Source of the DNA: JABJJH01 sp047631095
GTDB lineage: Bacteria > Pseudomonadota > Alphaproteobacteria > UBA8366 > GCA-2717185
Assembly (NCBI GenBank): GCA_047631095.1
Contig: JBLHZD010000197.1
Span: forward strand, 1-7,796
Reading direction: 5' to 3'
Length of the DNA stretch: 7,796 nucleotides
This document shows, piece after piece, positions 1-6,319 of the stretch. Numbering within the stretch: position 1 is the stretch's first letter; each line of letters opens with the position of its first letter. A program made the translations under genes and the position numbers. The notes below the pieces were generated by a model, which saw only the letters and a list, made by a program, of their open reading frames with translations, was not told the origin of the DNA and searched no databases.

Positions 1-10
1 TTTTATGTCT

Positions 11-47
11 GAGCTCATAATTCGGCGTTCGAATTGCATGAGGGCTC
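11..47. repeat. Imperfect hairpin, about 14 bp of stem
   Basis: The inner stem pairs AATTCG (19-24) with CGAATT (30-35) around the loop GCGTT. The outer stem pairs CTCAT (14-18) with ATGAG (38-42), and GAG (11-13) with CTC (45-47), with two 2-nt bulges on the right arm. No T-run follows on either strand, so a standard intrinsic terminator is not shown. It may end an upstream transcript or be an RNA structural element. Confidence 0.45.
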
Positions 48-104
48 ATTTCTGAATTTGCGGAATTTATACGACAGCGCCTTTTGATATTAACTCCAAG
101 GGGG

Positions 105-172
105 CTGTATTTAAGTTTATGCGCAAAGCGAAGAAACGATACGGTCGTACAGAAAGGGTCGCTTAAATACAG
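105..172. repeat. Perfect 11-bp inverted repeat, 46-nt spacer
   Basis: CTGTATTTAAG (105-115) is the exact reverse complement of CTTAAATACAG (162-172). The spacer holds a smaller dyad, TACG-GT-CGTA, and a 15-codon basic open frame. The arms could form a long-loop stem, be paired protein-binding sites, or be ends of a very small element. No target duplication is obvious outside the arms. Function is unknown. Confidence 0.5.
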
Positions 173-293
173 GTGGGCAACGTTTTCAGGCGCGTCCTCT
201 TGTCTTCCGACAGCACCAATTGAACGCTTTGGCCGCGACGTGATTCCCTAATAGGCCCGGAAGTGAGGCATGTTGCTGTTCGGCGCATGAATC

Positions 294-340
294 TTGACAG
301 CACCGCAAATACGGCGGCTAAATTGCTTAAATAGGGAGGG
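294..340 (+). promoter_or_regulatory. Possible promoter and Shine-Dalgarno site of the esterase
   Basis: TTGACA (294-299) is a perfect sigma70 -35 hexamer. The best -10 candidates downstream are poor: TAAATT at 319-324 matches four of six positions at a long 19-nt spacing. The ribosome site is much firmer: GGGAGGG (334-340) lies 6 nt before ATG 347 and fixes that start. The promoter part is tentative. Confidence 0.35.
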
Positions 341-346
341 TGCGTC

Positions 347-1483
347 ATGACATCGAATTGGGTGGGCGGCTGGTCCGCAACGCCAGCACCGGCGGATGGG
401 GTATCGTTGAGCAGTCCCACCATTCGCATGTTTCCGCGCATCAGTCTTGGCGGCGATTTAATCCGCATTCGGTTGTCCAATGCCGCCGGCAAAGGGGACT
501 TGATCATCGGGTCCACTCATGTCGCCCGCCGGGCGCCGGGGGCGGCGATCCAGCCTGAAACCGACCGCACCGTGACATTCAATGGACGGGGCGATGTGAA
601 AATTCCAGCGGGCGCCTTCGCTATCAGTGATCCGGTGTCACTGACCGTGGCGCCGTTGGACGATTTGGCCGTCAGTCTTCATATTCCCATTGATATTCCC
701 GCGAGCTTTGGCGTGACCGGGCGATATTCCCGGCAATTCAATTATTTGTCGCCGCCGGGGGATTTTTCGGGCCACGAAGTCATGCATACCAGCCGGGTCG
801 TGGACGATTGGTACTTTTTAGCGGGCATTGATGTGTTGGCCGATGACGCTGTCGGCGGGGTCGTTGCGTTCGGCGACTCCATTACCGATGGAAACATATC
901 GACCTATGATGCGTTTTGCCGATGGCCAGACCAACTCGCCCGGCGGCTTATAGCGCGGCGCGGGAAAATGTTCGGCGTGATGAATCAAGGACTCGGCGGC
1001 AACCGGATATTGCATGACGGTCGCGGTGATTGTGGCGTAAAGCGTTTTGACCGGGATGTTTTAGCGCAGCCGGGGGTGACCCATGCAATCGTCGTGCTGG
1101 GCATCAATGATATTCGCAACCGGGGTGGTTTGGCTGAAGAAGTCGTCACCGCCGAAGGCATGATCGATGGGCTCAGGCAAATGACGATGCGGGCCCGCGA
1201 CCATGGGGTTAAGATAATTGGCGGCACGCTCACGCCGTTCGAAAACGAAACCTTCATGCGGGGCGCTTTTACGCCGGAGGGCGAAGCAAAACGGATTGCC
1301 GTGAACGAATGGATTAGAAAATCAGGTGCGTTTGATGCGGTAATCGATTTCGACGAAGGTCTCCGCGATCCCGATCACCTCACGCGAATGCTGCCGGAAT
1401 ATGACAATGGCGATCATCTTCACCCTGGCGATGTGGGCTATAATCGTATGGGCGACCTGATCGACCTATCCCTCTTCGATTGA
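347..1483 (+). CDS. SGNH/GDSL-family esterase (378 aa)
   Basis: This is a serine ester hydrolase of the SGNH superfamily. Block I is GDSITDG (residues 176-182) with nucleophile Ser178. Block II is NQGLGGNR (213-220), whose Gly is the usual oxyanion residue. Block III is LGIND (251-255) with Asn254. Block V is DHLH (356-359), giving Asp356 and His359. The N-terminal ~165 residues (WVGGWSATPAP, then RISLGGDLIRIRLSN) resemble the beta-rich domain that precedes the catalytic domain in a bacterial GDSL subgroup. I see no signal peptide or membrane segment, so it is probably cytoplasmic. The start follows a strong GGGAGGG. The next gene begins 196 bp downstream on the same strand. By context I infer that it may hydrolyse the ester or lactone made by the monooxygenases; carbohydrate deacetylation, common among relatives, is the main alternative. 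Confidence 0.88.
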   Translation: MTSNWVGGWSATPAPADGVSLSSPTIRMFPRISLGGDLIRIRLSNAAGKGDLIIGSTHVARRAPGAAIQPETDRTVTFNGRGDVKIPAGAFAISDPVSLTVAPLDDLAVSLHIPIDIPASFGVTGRYSRQFNYLSPPGDFSGHEVMHTSRVVDDWYFLAGIDVLADDAVGGVVAFGDSITDGNISTYDAFCRWPDQLARRLIARRGKMFGVMNQGLGGNRILHDGRGDCGVKRFDRDVLAQPGVTHAIVVLGINDIRNRGGLAEEVVTAEGMIDGLRQMTMRARDHGVKIIGGTLTPFENETFMRGAFTPEGEAKRIAVNEWIRKSGAFDAVIDFDEGLRDPDHLTRMLPEYDNGDHLHPGDVGYNRMGDLIDLSLFD

Positions 1484-1679
1484 TTTTGCCCAGGACTCTA
1501 TCAAAATTGATGCCCAAAAGTTCAAGGTTTAAACTCAATCTCGTCGGCCCGCATGTGGGTCGCCTATTCGTTCAAGCAAGAATGACCAAATTTATCACCG
1601 TGGCGGCTACGCGAAATGAGGCCACCTAAGCTAACAGCGCCTAAGACAGGGCTGATGACATCGTTTGGGGAGATAAAGG

Positions 1680-2537
1680 ATGCGTTTAAAAGACAAGGTT
1701 GCGATCGTGACGGGCGCGGCGTCGGGGATGGGGGCGGCGACCGCAAAGCTATTTGCTCGTGAAGGCGCCAAGGTCGTTGTGGTGGATCGTTTGACCGATG
1801 AAGGCGCCAAGATTGTTTTGGAGATTAGCGATGAGGGCGGCGAGGCTCGGTTCCAGGTCCTTGACGTGACGCGCGATGGGGATTGGGAGACGCTCGTCGC
1901 AGATACAATCTCGGCATACGGTCAGCTCGACATTTTGGTGAACAATGCCGGTGTGAGTGGCAGTCACCCGGACCGGCTCAATATCGACACTTGGGATGAG
2001 CAAATGAACGTCAACGCCAAAGGCGTCTTCCTGGGCATGCGGGCTGTAATCCCCACGATGCAGAAGGCTGGCCGGGGTTCAATTGTTAATATTTCATCGA
2101 TCTCGGGGTTTGTCGGTCAACGCTTTGTGCATATGGGTTATAACGCTGCGAAGGGCGCGGTGCGCCTGGCTACCAAGGCGGCGGCTGTCCAGTTCGCCCG
2201 CGATGGCGTCCGCGTCAACTCAGTTCACCCGGGCGTCATGCCCGCAATGCGTACCTCACAATTGACAGCGGACCCCGACCTCCGCAAAAAAAATGTTATC
2301 GGCGATCCCGGCGGGGCGCGAAGGTCGGGTGGAGGAAGTCGCGTTTACGAATTTATTTCTCGCAAGCGACGAGGCTTCCTACATCACAGGGATCGAGGTT
2401 TCGGTGGATGGGGGTTTTTTAGCGATGTAAACGAAGGGCGGCGCCGAACCTTGCGAGCGTTTGTCGGTAAGCTCGGCTCGTTGCCCTGCGCCTCGGCGTC
2501 CCATTGGCCGGACCTTTTAATTACAGACTTAAACTGA
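1680..2537 (+). CDS. Short-chain dehydrogenase/reductase, frameshifted near its C-terminus
   Basis: This is a classical SDR, an NAD(P)-dependent alcohol/ketone oxidoreductase. Visible motifs are the cofactor loop TGAASGMG (11-18), Asp36 after the second beta strand (favouring NAD+), NNAG (88-91), the Ser-bearing NISSISG (137-143), catalytic YNAAK (Tyr154, Lys158) and HPGVMPAM (183-190). Family-like sequence stops after DLRKK (200-204). The next codons read junk, rich in Arg and Gly, to the stop at 2535-2537. The expected ending is encoded one frame over (2293-2430). The switch falls at A8 (2286-2293); with seven A the protein would be 249 aa, normal for the family. GGGGAG (1667-1672) precedes ATG 1680. 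By position I infer that it is the alcohol dehydrogenase feeding the monooxygenases, like ChnA in cyclohexanol pathways. It is either a real mutation, a sequence error, or a gene rescued by slippage. Confidence 0.85.
   Translation: MRLKDKVAIVTGAASGMGAATAKLFAREGAKVVVVDRLTDEGAKIVLEISDEGGEARFQVLDVTRDGDWETLVADTISAYGQLDILVNNAGVSGSHPDRLNIDTWDEQMNVNAKGVFLGMRAVIPTMQKAGRGSIVNISSISGFVGQRFVHMGYNAAKGAVRLATKAAAVQFARDGVRVNSVHPGVMPAMRTSQLTADPDLRKKNVIGDPGGARRSGGGSRVYEFISRKRRGFLHHRDRGFGGWGFFSDVNEGRRRTLRAFVGKLGSLPCASASHWPDLLITDLN
2293..2430 (+). pseudogene. Out-of-frame C-terminus of the SDR
   Basis: Read in the frame one base ahead of the upstream SDR, this segment gives IPAGREGRVEEVAF, then LFLASDEASYITG, then a C-terminal VDGGF and TAA at 2428-2430. 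This is the typical SDR ending: the GR-EVA helix, LASD-A-YITG and the V-DGG tail that packs at the tetramer interface. It is therefore coding sequence of the 1680 gene displaced by a single-base gain in the preceding A run, not a separate gene. Nothing in it is itself disrupted, which suggests a recent or artefactual break. Confidence 0.85.
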
Positions 2538-2544
2538 GTCTGTT
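2524..2544. repeat. 7-bp inverted repeat after the SDR
   Basis: ACAGACT (2524-2530) and AGTCTGT (2538-2544) are perfect reverse complements around a 7-nt loop. There is no following T-run, so an intrinsic terminator is not supported. It could be a weak mRNA hairpin or half of an operator region ahead of the monooxygenase genes. Confidence 0.35.
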
Positions 2545-2554
2545 ACAGGGAATT

Positions 2555-2572
2555 TACTAATTTATTGGTAAT
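2555..2572. promoter_or_regulatory. Operator-like palindrome upstream of the monooxygenases
   Basis: TTACTAAT (2555-2562) and ATTGGTAA (2565-2572) form an 18-bp near-palindrome with one mismatched pair and a 2-bp centre. Its size and AT-rich symmetry fit a TetR- or MarR-type repressor site. It lies about 80 bp before the first monooxygenase. A TAAAAT at 2608-2613 could be a -10 box, but no good -35 stands at the right distance. No regulator gene is in the window. The symmetry is seen; the role is inference. Confidence 0.3.
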
Positions 2573-2654
2573 GTTGCGTAATTCTTTCACGGATGGGCGT
2601 GGTTTGGTAAAATCCTTCGCTACATAGAATCCTATTCACGAACGGGCTAGATTT

Positions 2655-4292
2655 ATGACTGGTGAAATTGAGACAGATTCCGATCCGACGGCGACGCCAA
2701 GTTATGACGCCATTATTATCGGCGCCGGTATTTCGGGCATGTATCAATTATATCGATTGCGTGAACTGGGTATGTCGGTTCGCGTATTTGAGGCGGGGTC
2801 CGATGTTGGCGGCACATGGTATTGGAATCGATATCCTGGCGCGCGCTTTGATTCTGAAAGCTGGTCCTATGGTTTCTCCTTCTCTGAAGAACTGCTTCAG
2901 GAATGGGAGTGGCCGGAACATTTTTCGGCTCAACCTGATACGCTGCGGTATTTGAACTACGTTGCGGACAAATTCGATTTAAGGCGAGACATGCGCTTTA
3001 ACAGTCGTGTCGCCGCAGCTCATTTTGATGAGTCGGAAAGTCACTGGATTGTAACCCTGGAGAACGGGGAAAAGGCCATCGCGTCGATCCTGATCACTGG
3101 ACTTGGTCCGCTTTCCGCACACACACTGCCTAATATTCCGGGGCGAGAAAATTTTCAGGGACCCGCTTTTCATACCGCTCGCTGGCCGCATGAGCCCGTC
3201 GATTTGAAAGGTAAGCGCGTCGGCATAATTGGCACCGGCGCTTGCGCAATCCAAACGATACAAACCATCGCCAAAGATGTTGGCGACTTAACCGTCTTTC
3301 AACGAACGCCAAACTGGGCGGCGCCGCTGCACAATCGCAAGATTACCCCTGAAGAGCAGATGGCGGTCAAGGCTAGCTACCCTGAGATATTCGCACGCTG
3401 TCGCGAAACGATTTCCTGCTTCATACACAACCCCGACTCCCGTAAGACCGTTGATACGTCACCGGAAGACCGTGCTGACTTTTGGGAGAAGTTATACGCA
3501 GAGCCGGGTTTTGGTATCTGGATGGGTAATTTCCGCGATATGATGGTGGACGAAGAAGCCAACGCGCTGGTCAGTGAATTCGTTGCCCAGAAAATCAGGC
3601 AACGTGTAAAGGACCCGGAAACGGCGGAGAAATTGATTCCAACCGATCATGGCTTTGGAACGCGTCGCGTGCCTTTGGAAAGTGGTTATTTCGAAGTTTA
3701 CAATCAGGATAATGTGCATCTTATCGACATTAACGAAACGCCAATTGAACGCATTACCGCAAAGGGAATCCGAACCAGCGATCGGGAATACGAATTCGAC
3801 ATTCTCATCTATGCGACAGGGTTCGATGGTGTAACCGGCCCCTATGACCGGATAGACATTCGGGGCCCCGGCGGCAGACGGCTTAAGGATGATTGGGGCG
3901 AAACGCCGCGCACGTTGCTGGGCGTACAGGCGGAAGGGTTTCCCAATTTGTTTATGGTGTTGGGGCCGCATACCGCGCGGGGTAACATCCCCCGCAACAT
4001 TGAGGAAATCGTCGATTGGGTTACGGGGTTGGTCAAATTTATGCGTGCGCACGACCTTACCCGTGTGGAGCCCCGCAAGGCGGCGGTGGATGAGTGGGCG
4101 ATACTTGTGGAGAAGGCCTCCGAAAAACTTTTGTCCAGCAAAATTGGCTCCTGGCAAACCGGCGTGAACCATAACGTTGAAGGTCGAAACAAGCCGCGCA
4201 TTCTTGGCTACAATGGCGGCGCCGTTCGCTATCGCAAAAAAAGCCAGGCCGTCGCGGAAGGCGGGTATCGAGAGTTTGAGTTCCGGAGCTGA
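2655..4292 (+). CDS. Type I Baeyer-Villiger monooxygenase, copy 1 (545 aa)
   Basis: This is an FAD- and NADPH-dependent flavoprotein that inserts one oxygen of O2 beside a ketone carbonyl, giving an ester or lactone. Motifs in order: FAD Rossmann GAGISG (23-28); GGTWYWNRYPGARFD (52-66), the type I BVMO motif ending in conserved Asp66; the fingerprint FxGxxxHxxxWP (Phe167, Gly169, His173, Trp177, Pro178); NADPH Rossmann GTGACA (193-198); GTRR with Arg338 matching the catalytic Arg of phenylacetone monooxygenase; ATGFD (387-391). The length is usual for the family. Unlike the next gene, it has GLG (149-151) where many relatives carry ATG, and a GPHTARGNIPRNIEE segment (437-451) typical of another BVMO branch. 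The ribosome site is weak. The next gene starts 67 bp on, so cotranscription is likely. The substrate is unknown. Confidence 0.92.
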   Translation: MTGEIETDSDPTATPSYDAIIIGAGISGMYQLYRLRELGMSVRVFEAGSDVGGTWYWNRYPGARFDSESWSYGFSFSEELLQEWEWPEHFSAQPDTLRYLNYVADKFDLRRDMRFNSRVAAAHFDESESHWIVTLENGEKAIASILITGLGPLSAHTLPNIPGRENFQGPAFHTARWPHEPVDLKGKRVGIIGTGACAIQTIQTIAKDVGDLTVFQRTPNWAAPLHNRKITPEEQMAVKASYPEIFARCRETISCFIHNPDSRKTVDTSPEDRADFWEKLYAEPGFGIWMGNFRDMMVDEEANALVSEFVAQKIRQRVKDPETAEKLIPTDHGFGTRRVPLESGYFEVYNQDNVHLIDINETPIERITAKGIRTSDREYEFDILIYATGFDGVTGPYDRIDIRGPGGRRLKDDWGETPRTLLGVQAEGFPNLFMVLGPHTARGNIPRNIEEIVDWVTGLVKFMRAHDLTRVEPRKAAVDEWAILVEKASEKLLSSKIGSWQTGVNHNVEGRNKPRILGYNGGAVRYRKKSQAVAEGGYREFEFRS

Positions 4293-4317
4293 TTTGTGGA
4301 AAAATGTTATTCACAAA
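4293..4317. repeat. Hairpin between the two monooxygenase genes
   Basis: TTTGTG (4293-4298), directly after the first monooxygenase stop, pairs with CACAAA (4312-4317). Two further A-T pairs form if one G is bulged. The hairpin is AT-rich and not followed by a T-run, so it is more likely an intercistronic mRNA structure affecting stability or relative expression than a strong terminator. Confidence 0.35.
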
Positions 4318-4359
4318 CTTACGTCGTCTTAGCGCCTATTTTTATGTTGGAAAATCGCA

Positions 4360-5994
4360 ATGTCTGAAAATCAAAAACATGCAACATCGGTTGACGCGGT
4401 AATTGTGGGGGCTGGTTTTTCCGGCCTTTATCTACTGCATCGATTGCGGAAATCGGGATTCACAACGCGGATTTTTGAGCGCGGCGGCGGGGTCGGTGGG
4501 ACATGGTATTGGAATCGTTATCCTGGCGCCCGTTGCGACGTGGAAAGCATGCAATATTCCTATTCATTCGATGAGGACCTGCAGCAAGAGTGGCGATGGC
4601 CTGAAAAATTCTCTGGGCAACCGGATATTCTCGCCTACGCGAATCATGTTGCGGACAGGTTTAATCTGCAGGAGCATATTGAGTTCAATACGGAAGTAAA
4701 CGCCGCGAAATTTGATGCAAGTGAACGCTGCTGGAATATTGAAACCAGTTCTGGGGAGCAACTGACCGCGAAATTTTTCATAATGGCGACGGGGTGTATC
4801 TCAACCGCGCAAACCCCCAAGATTGACGGTCTGGCGGATTACAAAGGCGATACGTATCACACAGGGAATTGGCCGCACAAAAAGGTAGATTTTACCGGTC
4901 AGAACATCGCGGTTATCGGGACGGGGTCTTCGGGTATCCAAGCGATTCCCGTGCTCGCGGAAGAAGCTGCGCATGTCACCGTTTTTCAACGCACGCCCAA
5001 CTATTCCATTCCGTCGCGTAACGAGCCCATGACGCCGGAATATTCGCATTCCTGGAAGGATGGATACCAAGAGAAACGCGCCGAAATGCGGTACGCGCCA
5101 AACGGCGTTTTGCGAGAGCTTAACGATAAGCCTGCGCTTGTCGTCAGCAACGATGAACGCCAGGCGACGTACGAGGCGCGGTGGGAAATTGGCGGTTCCG
5201 GATTTCTCGCCTCTTTCAACAATCTCCTTACAAGCCAGGAGGCAAATGATACCGCGTGCGAATTTGTGCGCGATCAAATCAGGAACATTGTAAAGGATCC
5301 CGAAACCGCCGAGTTGCTGGCGCCGAAAGGTTACCCTATTGGCACCAAGCGGCTGTGCGTCGATTCCGACTATTTCGAAACGTACAATCGCGAAAATGTC
5401 GATTTAGTTGATATCAGCGACAAGGCAATTGAACTTCTGACAGAAGACGGATTGGTCTCCGACGGGCGTAAGTATGTTTTTGACAGCATTGTCTTTGCGA
5501 CGGGATTCGATGCGATGACCGGCTCGCTTTTCAATGTCGATATTCGGGGCGTTAATGATGTGGCGTTAAAGGAAAAATGGCGCGCCGGTCCACGCACTTA
5601 TATTGGATTGATGACCGAAGGGTTTCCAAACCTCTTTATGATCACCGGTCCGGGTAGTCCTTCGGTCAAAAGTAATATGATGACTTCGATCGAACAGCAT
5701 GTCGATTTGGTCGCGGACAGTCTTCTCCATATGCGTGAAAGCGGCTTGGATCTGATGGAGCCAGAATTGGACGCCGAAAACGAATGGGTCGACCACGTCC
5801 AGGAGGTCGCCCATAAAACGCTCTTTCCCCAGGCTAACTCCTGGTATATGGGCGCAAATATTCCGGGAAAACCTCGCCTCTTTATGCCTTATATTGCAGG
5901 CGTAGGCGCTTATCGAAAAATTTGCGAACAGATGGTCGCTGACGACTACTCGGGATTTCGGTTCGAAACGAATAAAGCCGCTGCGGCCGAGTGA
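4360..5994 (+). CDS. Type I Baeyer-Villiger monooxygenase, copy 2 (544 aa)
   Basis: This is a second FAD/NADPH ketone monooxygenase, a diverged paralogue alignable with copy 1 along its length. Motifs: GAGFSG (17-22); GGTWYWNRYPGARCD (46-60); fingerprint YKGDTYHTGNWP (161-172), with Tyr in place of the usual Phe at the first position; GTGSSG (187-192); GTKR with catalytic-type Arg331; ATGFD (380-384); GPGSPSVKSNM (430-440); and SWYMGANIPGKPR (494-506). The last two are characteristic of the cyclohexanone/phenylacetone monooxygenase branch, so this copy is closer to the characterised enzymes than copy 1. A modest GGA lies 8 nt before ATG 4360. The in-frame stop (5992-5994) overlaps an ATG that opens into a broken dioxygenase remnant. 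Substrate range cannot be read from sequence; the pairing suggests the two copies act on different ketones or on successive steps. Confidence 0.93.
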   Translation: MSENQKHATSVDAVIVGAGFSGLYLLHRLRKSGFTTRIFERGGGVGGTWYWNRYPGARCDVESMQYSYSFDEDLQQEWRWPEKFSGQPDILAYANHVADRFNLQEHIEFNTEVNAAKFDASERCWNIETSSGEQLTAKFFIMATGCISTAQTPKIDGLADYKGDTYHTGNWPHKKVDFTGQNIAVIGTGSSGIQAIPVLAEEAAHVTVFQRTPNYSIPSRNEPMTPEYSHSWKDGYQEKRAEMRYAPNGVLRELNDKPALVVSNDERQATYEARWEIGGSGFLASFNNLLTSQEANDTACEFVRDQIRNIVKDPETAELLAPKGYPIGTKRLCVDSDYFETYNRENVDLVDISDKAIELLTEDGLVSDGRKYVFDSIVFATGFDAMTGSLFNVDIRGVNDVALKEKWRAGPRTYIGLMTEGFPNLFMITGPGSPSVKSNMMTSIEQHVDLVADSLLHMRESGLDLMEPELDAENEWVDHVQEVAHKTLFPQANSWYMGANIPGKPRLFMPYIAGVGAYRKICEQMVADDYSGFRFETNKAAAAE

Positions 5995-6289
5995 TGCGCC
6001 TCATAGTCAAAGATGAGTGGCCTATCGACATCGCTCAAATTGGCGACCGAGGCTGCGGCTAGACAGAGGTTCCCCTGGACCGCCTCGTCGCCTGGTCGGA
6101 CCAGCCCGATTTTACCTATCGCCACGAAGGGCGCGTTAGCGATGTTGTGATATGGGACAATGCTTCTGTTATGCATCGCCCCTATACGTCGCCCCAATGC
6201 ATCGCCCGGGCGGCGGCCCTTCAGAACAGCGCCGTTTTGTGAAACGAGCCGGGTTCCATTTTCCTGAGCCTTTGGGCGTACCCTACTAA
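5994..6289 (+). pseudogene. TauD/TfdA-family 2-oxoglutarate dioxygenase remnant
   Basis: Only the C-terminal end of this non-heme Fe(II) dioxygenase survives. The frame of ATG 5994 hits TAG at 6060-6062, then reads LDRLVAWSDQPDFTYRHEGR and VSDVVIWDNASVMHR. The WDN-H segment carries the distal iron-binding His (codon 6174-6176). The frame then shifts, and the true ending, PSEQRRFVKRAGFHFP and a final PLGVPY, is read two frames on, stopping at TAA 6287-6289. It includes the Arg-rich region that binds 2-oxoglutarate. The shift coincides with a 26-bp insertion between two copies of ATGCATCGCCC (6171-6181 and 6197-6207); removing 26 bp restores one frame. Family members are about 280-300 aa, so some 200 N-terminal residues are missing, including the HxD iron ligands. 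The part before 6066 is only doubtfully related. It cannot make a working enzyme. Confidence 0.75.
6171..6207 (+). repeat. 11-bp direct repeat bracketing a 26-bp insertion
   Basis: ATGCATCGCCC occurs at 6171-6181 and again at 6197-6207, an offset of 26 bp. Since 26 leaves a remainder of 2 on division by 3, the insertion explains exactly the frame change seen in the dioxygenase remnant. With one copy removed, VMHRPGGGPSEQRRF reads through with normal family spacing between the iron His and the Arg pair. Confidence 0.7.
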
Positions 6290-6319
6290 AAATACGCCCT
6301 GGCGCGATCAGGTGGCGTA
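6288..6319 (-). terminator. Intrinsic terminator of the aldolase-family gene
   Basis: On the - strand, TACGCC (6319-6314) pairs with GGCGTA (6298-6293), with three more inner pairs (CTG/CAG) across a small bulge, and is followed at once by TTTTT (6292-6288). That is a standard hairpin plus U-tract. The stop codon of the gene (6310-6308) lies inside the hairpin, so the terminator overlaps the coding end. It also separates this gene from the convergent dioxygenase remnant ending at 6289. Confidence 0.6.

Larger units (their letters stand above)
1..346. other. Noncoding left flank with dyads
   Basis: I see no gene in this stretch. Short open frames exist on both strands, but none has a recognisable family motif together with a ribosome binding site. 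The stretch holds an imperfect hairpin (11-47), a perfect 11-bp inverted repeat with arms 105-115 and 162-172, a possible -35 box (294-299) and the Shine-Dalgarno site of the esterase gene (334-340). A 15-codon open frame (119-166) encoding a very basic peptide sits between the arms of the 11-bp repeat and has no convincing ribosome site. Confidence 0.6.

Noticed and set aside
119..166. 15-codon basic open frame
   Set aside because: It is too short, lacks a well-spaced ribosome site and has no known family; kept only as a note on the inverted repeat.
163..516. Open frame on the - strand, 117 codons
   Set aside because: It overlaps the start of the esterase, has no ribosome site or family motif, and its composition is that of an antisense shadow.
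1483..1507. ATTTTG/CAAAAT dyad as an esterase terminator
   Set aside because: The stem is only six AT-rich pairs with a 13-nt loop and has no T-run, so it is too weak to call.
2431..2537. C-terminal tail of the SDR as read without correction
   Set aside because: The tail has no SDR similarity, while the proper ending lies in the neighbouring frame; the tail is an out-of-frame read-through product.
3492..4172. Long - strand open frame (226 codons) inside monooxygenase copy 1
   Set aside because: It is antisense to a gene with clear motifs throughout and shows no domain of its own; it is a by-product of codon composition.
5994..6062. A 22-codon gene translationally coupled to monooxygenase copy 2
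   Set aside because: The ATG overlaps the stop, but the same frame continues into the dioxygenase remnant after one stop codon, so decay is the simpler reading.
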